Shown piece by piece: positions 5,568-8,215 of a stretch of 8,215 nucleotides of DNA. Made by a program: the position numbers and the translations under genes. Positions within the stretch are counted from its first letter, which is position 1, and every line of letters begins with the position of its first letter. Source of the DNA: Nitrospirota bacterium (GTDB taxonomy: Bacteria > Nitrospirota > Thermodesulfovibrionia > UBA6902 > BMS3Bbin08). The DNA is taken from positions 1-8,215 of the forward strand of contig DAOVVO010000058.1 of NCBI GenBank assembly GCA_030637135.1, written 5' to 3'. The notes beneath the pieces were generated by a model. That model was not told the DNA's origin and did not search any database. It saw nothing but the letters and a program-made list of their open reading frames with translations.

Positions 5568-5598
5568 AGGGGACAGAGAAAGGGACAATTATTGTTAA
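5568..5598. repeat. Dispersed-repeat remnant (GGGGACAG...GGGACAATTATT)
   Basis: The plus strand reads AGGGGACAGAG at 5568-5578 and AGGGACAATTATTGTTAA at 5581-5598. From memory, this wording recurs in intergenic repeats of several environmental bacteria, often near REP-type transposase genes. Only a single copy is present here, so the call rests on recognition and cannot be confirmed within the window. The rest of the 145-bp gap (5501-5645) shows no gene and no clear terminator. Confidence 0.3.
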
Positions 5599-5645
5599 TA
5601 CATCACAGTTTTAATAAGGGCTACTTAATGATTTTATGCATACTT

Positions 5646-6818
5646 CTAACCTGGAACATACTCCTCAGGCACCTCTTGAGTGAGTGTAACCTCACGCTTA
5701 CGCTCAAGATCTTCGTCTCCGACTTCTTTTCCAGCAATAAATTCCTCTGTCATATTATAAGCAATGTCATCACTGAATTGCCTGGGAGGATGTTTCATAA
5801 AAAATGCAGAAGGTGAATATAAAACCCCGCCTATGCCTCTCTTAAGAGCCAGTTTGCAACATCTGACCGCATCAATTGCTACGCCGGCAGAATTGGGAGA
5901 ATCCTCCACAGAAAGTCTCAATTCAAGATTCATGGGCACGTCACCAAATAACGTGCCTTCCATCCTTATAAAACATACCTTATTGTCTTTCTGCCATGGC
6001 ACATAATCGCTTGGCCCGATATGGATATTTTCAGCATCAAGTCTCTGGCTGAGAATCGATTGTACTGCTTCAGTCTTTGAAACTTTTTTTGAGGTAAGTC
6101 TTTTCCTATTAAGCATATTGAGAAAATCGGTATTACCACCTGTATTCAACTGGTAAGTCCTTTCTAACTTCACCCCCCGTTTTTTAAATAAATCAGTTAA
6201 TGTCCTGTGTGTAATTGTAGCGCCAAGTTGTGCCTTTATATCATCGCCAATGATTGGTAATTTTTTCTCTTTAAATCTTTGTGCCCATTCAGGATTGCTC
6301 GCAATAAAAACAGGGATATTATTTATAAAAGCTACACCTGCATCAAGTGCACATTCAGCATAAAACTTAGTGGCTTTCTCGGAACCTACAGGAAGGTAAT
6401 TCAGGAGCATCTCAGCACCGGTTTCTCTCAATGCTTTTACTATATCTTCTTTTGAGGCTTCTTTTTCATTACCTGGCACAAATGAATACTTATCCCCGTA
6501 TTGTTTCATGTGCTCAGAAAATCCATCCAGTATCCTTCCCATCTTTACTTTTACATTTGTTTTTGGCATGTCTGCACAGAAAACCATGGTGCAATTCGGC
6601 AGTTCAAAGATGGCCTCAGATACATCTTTCCCGATTTTTCTCTTATCAATGTCAAATGCTGCTACAACTTTAATATCATAAGGTTTATAACCATCAATAT
6701 CCCAGTGCATTAATCCAAACGCTTCTCTATCGTTTTTTCCTCTATAATAGTAAATACCCTGGAGTAATGAGCTCGCACAATTGCCAAGTCCCACAATAGC
6801 AATTTTAATCTTCTCCAT
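5646..6818 (-). CDS. ino1: Myo-inositol-1-phosphate synthase (inositol-3-phosphate synthase)
   Basis: The enzyme converts D-glucose 6-phosphate to 1L-myo-inositol 1-phosphate with catalytic NAD+, the first step to inositol lipids, inositol thiols or compatible solutes. The 390-residue protein starts with a Rossmann nucleotide site IAIVGLGNCASSLLQG (6-21) and carries the conserved catalytic-domain blocks FINNIPVFIAS (164-174), GDDIKAQLGATITHRTL (191-207), NTGGNTDFLNM (225-235), IGPSDYVPWQKD (267-278) and EDSPNSAGVAIDAVR (305-319). Size and motifs match the shorter prokaryotic type (about 360-400 residues), not the long eukaryotic Ino1. AGGAGG at 6827-6832 precedes ATG 6818 by 8 bases. The upstream region has a possible sigma-70 promoter. 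No inositol phosphatase or phosphatidylinositol synthase gene lies nearby, so the end product cannot be told from this window. Confidence 0.93.
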   Translation of the reverse strand: MEKIKIAIVGLGNCASSLLQGIYYYRGKNDREAFGLMHWDIDGYKPYDIKVVAAFDIDKRKIGKDVSEAIFELPNCTMVFCADMPKTNVKVKMGRILDGFSEHMKQYGDKYSFVPGNEKEASKEDIVKALRETGAEMLLNYLPVGSEKATKFYAECALDAGVAFINNIPVFIASNPEWAQRFKEKKLPIIGDDIKAQLGATITHRTLTDLFKKRGVKLERTYQLNTGGNTDFLNMLNRKRLTSKKVSKTEAVQSILSQRLDAENIHIGPSDYVPWQKDNKVCFIRMEGTLFGDVPMNLELRLSVEDSPNSAGVAIDAVRCCKLALKRGIGGVLYSPSAFFMKHPPRQFSDDIAYNMTEEFIAGKEVGDEDLERKREVTLTQEVPEEYVPG

Positions 6819-6901
6819 GGAAACTTCCTCCTCAGTACAATTTCATAACTATCAGCAATTTAGAAAATTTTTGTGGTGCTGTCAGATGAGCAATTACAGA
6901 C

Positions 6902-6930
6902 ATACTATCAAAAATCTTATTTTCTATCAA
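6902..6930 (-). promoter_or_regulatory. Possible promoter of the inositol-phosphate synthase gene
   Basis: On the minus strand TTGATA (6925-6930, 5 of 6) and TAGTAT (6902-6907, 4 of 6) are spaced by 17 bases, giving an untranslated leader of about 75-80 bases before ATG 6818. The surroundings are AT-rich, which raises the chance of a random match. Confidence 0.35.
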
Positions 6931-7006
6931 CACTAATCTTTAATACGGTCAGTAACTCCCCTGTTATCTGAAAAGAAGCTTTTTGAACATTCAATAATTC
7001 TTCTGT

Positions 7007-7045
7007 TTATCCCCTTTCACACTGTCAAAAACTCGAAAGGGATAA
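7007..7045. repeat. Inverted repeat TTATCCCcTTTC / GAAAGGGATAA
   Basis: The arms at 7007-7018 and 7035-7045 match over 11 bp with one bulged C, around a 16-base centre. It could be an RNA hairpin or a dyad operator for a regulator of either flanking gene. No known operator consensus was recognised. Confidence 0.45.
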
Positions 7046-7069
7046 TAAAGCGTAAACGAGCTTAAAAAT

Positions 7070-7096
7070 AAGATAATTTAAGGGGTTATCTTTTTT
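7070..7096 (+). terminator. Terminator-like hairpin with no gene upstream
   Basis: AAGATAA (7070-7076) pairs with TTATCTT (7086-7092) around a 9-base loop, followed directly by TTTT (six T in a row, 7091-7096). The stem is short and AT-rich, so efficiency would be modest. On the minus strand a T-rich stretch also follows the same stem. No plus-strand gene precedes it, so it would end either a small RNA or a dcd leader transcript. Confidence 0.4.
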
Positions 7097-7232
7097 GAGT
7101 TTTCACAGATTCGAAACAACAAAGAGGGAATCACAGTTTGTTGTAAATCAATAATGCTTTATGTTACCCTTTTAAAATCGTAGCCACGGAGTAAAAAAAT
7201 AATCGTCATCCATCAAAAAAGGAGAATCTCCC

Positions 7233-7781
7233 ATGGTAAAAAATGACCGTTGGATAAAAGAAAAATCCGTGATGGGCATGATAACCCCTTTTTCTGAAAA
7301 TCAGGTAAAAAGAGAGGTTATTTCTTATGGTATAAGCTCCTATGGCTATGATATGAGAATATCCGATACATTTAAAATTTTTACCAGTGCAGAATCCACT
7401 ATAATCGATCCAAAAAAATTTGATCCTCAGAACTTTACTGATTTTAAAGGAGATGTCTGCGTTATACCTGCAAATTCATTTGTACTCGCAACCTCTCTTG
7501 AATATTTTAAAATTCCAAGGGATGTGATTGTAATATGTCTGGGTAAATCTACATATGCACGTTGTGGTATTGTAGTCAATGTGACACCCCTCGAACCTGA
7601 ATGGGAAGGCTCTGTAACCATTGAGATTTCAAACATATCCCCTTTGCCAGCCAAGATTTATGCAAACGAGGGGATTGCTCAGCTCATATTCTTAGGTGCT
7701 GAAGAGATGTGTGTGACTTCTTATGCAGATAAAACAGGAAAGTATCAAGCGCAGAAAGGGATAACACTTCCAAAAATTTAA
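7233..7781 (+). CDS. dcd: dCTP deaminase
   Basis: Dcd hydrolyses dCTP to dUTP and ammonia, feeding dTMP synthesis; it is a homotrimer of the dUTPase superfamily. The 182-residue protein has SSYGYDMRIS (35-44), VIPANSFVLATSLEY (77-91), the nucleotide-binding GKSTYARCGI (104-113), the stretch VNVTPLEPEWEGSVTIEISN (115-134) with the putative catalytic Glu at 131, PAKIYANEGIAQ (139-150) and a C-terminal GKYQAQKGITLP (169-180) that closes over the nucleotide. It resembles the GKSTYAR...TPLEPEWEG type (for example of alphaproteobacteria) more than the E. coli RSSLAR type. The start ATG 7233 gives the usual N-terminus KNDRWIKE and follows AGGAG by about 9 bases. The SD GGAG can pair with CTCC just before the ATG, a very small hairpin. 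It is monocistronic here, and divergent from ino1. Confidence 0.95.
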   Translation: MVKNDRWIKEKSVMGMITPFSENQVKREVISYGISSYGYDMRISDTFKIFTSAESTIIDPKKFDPQNFTDFKGDVCVIPANSFVLATSLEYFKIPRDVIVICLGKSTYARCGIVVNVTPLEPEWEGSVTIEISNISPLPAKIYANEGIAQLIFLGAEEMCVTSYADKTGKYQAQKGITLPKI

Positions 7782-7826
7782 CATACGAAATTCAACGTGT
7801 TAAATTGTGTATGGAACAATTTCCAT
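7775..7826 (+). terminator. Weak hairpins at the end of dcd
   Basis: AATTTAACA (7775-7783) pairs with TGTTAAATT (7798-7806) across the dcd stop codon. A second stem, ATGGAA-CAAT-TTCCAT (7811-7826), follows, and AT-rich sequence with short T runs comes after it. Both stems are AT-rich and neither is followed at once by a clean T-tract, so this is at best a weak terminator. Confidence 0.3.
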
Positions 7827-7942
7827 AATAAATTTCTTTATTTTAATTTTTGATATATAATCACATCTGACCAAAATAAGTTTTCCTGGACAGCATATGG
7901 CAAATAAGGAGGGAGGAGATAATAGTCTATCTTTTGCAAGTT

Positions 7943-8071
7943 GTCATTCCTGTGCAAGCAGGAATCCAGTATTTTCTCATTTTTCGAATTGCTGAGTTCC
8001 TGGATTCCCGTTTTTCATCCTTCGTAATTTCATCCTTCGCAGTGCTACGGAGAACGGGTCGCGAGAATGAC
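7943..8071. mobile_element. 129-bp REP/MITE-like inverted-repeat element
   Basis: The element opens with GTCATTC (7943-7949) and closes with its exact complement GAATGAC (8065-8071). Inside, GGAATCCAG (7961-7969) pairs with CTGGATTCC (8000-8008), and CCTG/CAGG forms a small tip hairpin at 7949-7962. The wording GTCATTCCTG..CAGGAATCCAG..CTGGATTCC is the very common bacterial interspersed repeat whose translation gives the well-known spurious peptide VIPVQAGIQ. The right half carries a second imperfect repeat, CATCCTTCGTA / CATCCTTCGCA (8017-8042). Open frames across it on both strands are artefacts. It has no transposase, so any movement would depend on an enzyme elsewhere. Confidence 0.75.
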
Positions 8072-8086
8072 CGCCATGGTGGGATG

Positions 8087-8210
8087 TTTTGGACAGCATT
8101 TGCAAAGAAAGGCAACCTGATTTAGAATCGGGACAAAACCTGTCCAAAAAGCTTTTAATTTCCAGAGGTTATTACTCATAAGGATAGGCTTTTCAGATTA
8201 TTTTGGACAG
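8087..8210. repeat. TTTTGGACAG motif cluster
   Basis: TTTTGGACAG occurs at 8087-8096 and 8201-8210, and in reverse as CTGTCCAAAA at 8140-8149. A related copy TCCTGGACAGCATATGGCAAA lies at 7884-7904 and resembles TTTTGGACAGCATTTGCAAA at 8087-8106, so the motif flanks the 129-bp element. GGACA/TGTCC at 8131-8145 also makes a small hairpin. They could be ends of a decayed insertion sequence or binding sites; no family is assigned. Confidence 0.45.
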
Positions 8211-8215
8211 TAATG

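Larger units (their letters stand above)
6819..7232. other. Divergent intergenic region between ino1 and dcd
   Basis: This 414-bp AT-rich stretch separates two divergent genes and has no convincing ORF. It holds the ino1 ribosome site and a promoter candidate at the left end, two hairpin-forming sequences in the middle (7007-7045 and 7070-7096), and the dcd ribosome site at the right end. The length is more than two divergent promoters need. The hairpins suggest a small transcript or a regulated leader; no known RNA family was recognised. Confidence 0.5.
7782..8215. other. Non-coding tail after dcd
   Basis: This 434-bp stretch holds weak hairpins after dcd, a GGAGGGAGGAG purine run (7908-7918) with no usable start and ORF behind it, the 129-bp inverted-repeat element, and repeated TGGACAG words on either side of it. 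No gene was found. The sequence runs off the window, and the last bases may belong to the upstream region or end of a further element. Confidence 0.6.

Noticed and set aside
5258..5816. Plus-strand open frames across DUF488, the gap and the ino1 3' end
   Set aside because: Composition rich in F, I and S is typical of the antisense of AT-rich genes; no ribosome sites or motifs.
7427..7654. Minus-strand open frame inside dcd
   Set aside because: It is a shadow of dcd, which has full motif support.
7927..8125. Overlapping open frames of 62 and 63 codons on both strands
   Set aside because: They are translations of the REP/MITE-like inverted repeat; the peptide VIPVQAGIQ is the typical spurious product of this repeat, and there is no ribosome site.

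Overview
The window is bacterial, AT-rich and tightly packed. It looks like a piece of an uncultivated, probably anaerobic bacterium. A Nitrospirota- or Desulfobacterota-like origin would fit the O2-labile thiamine route (radical-SAM ThiC plus a ThiH/HydG-type enzyme), the myo-inositol-phosphate synthase, and intergenic repeats of a kind common in such genomes. No rRNA or other taxonomic marker is present, so this placement is a guess.

Layout. Positions 1-90 hold the 3' end of an unidentified plus-strand gene that converges on the thiamine operon. Positions 198-5063 are a minus-strand thiamine operon, read from right to left: a sigma-70-like promoter (5034-5063), a TPP riboswitch (4933-5026), a possible 9-codon leader ORF (4898-4927), an intrinsic terminator (4875-4920), then thiH-like (HydG-type), thiS, thiG, thiE and thiC. 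A 332-bp repeat-rich gap separates thiS from thiG, and thiC has a possible second promoter of its own. Upstream on the same strand are a DUF488 gene (5060-5500) and a myo-inositol-1-phosphate synthase gene (5646-6818). A 414-bp divergent intergenic region with two hairpins follows, then dcd (7233-7781, plus strand, dCTP deaminase). The last 434 bp are non-coding. They hold a 129-bp REP/MITE-like inverted repeat (7943-8071) and several copies of a TTTTGGACAG motif.

How the genes work together. ThiC makes the pyrimidine HMP-P. ThiS carries sulfur as a C-terminal thiocarboxylate. The ThiH-like enzyme should cleave tyrosine to dehydroglycine (2-iminoacetate). ThiG joins DXP, sulfur and dehydroglycine into the thiazole phosphate. 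ThiE couples thiazole and pyrimidine to thiamine phosphate. ThiF, ThiD, ThiL and a sulfur donor are not in the window. TPP should shut the operon off by transcription termination.

Most notable point. The protein in the thiH position carries the complete C-terminal CX2CX22C motif and flanking sequence of the [FeFe]-hydrogenase maturase HydG, not the C-terminus of classical ThiH, yet it sits under a TPP riboswitch next to thiS and thiG. Second, the riboswitch expression platform offers two possible ways of antitermination: an 8-nt pairing with the CUGAGA ligand-binding motif, and a 9-codon leader ORF that ends inside the terminator loop.
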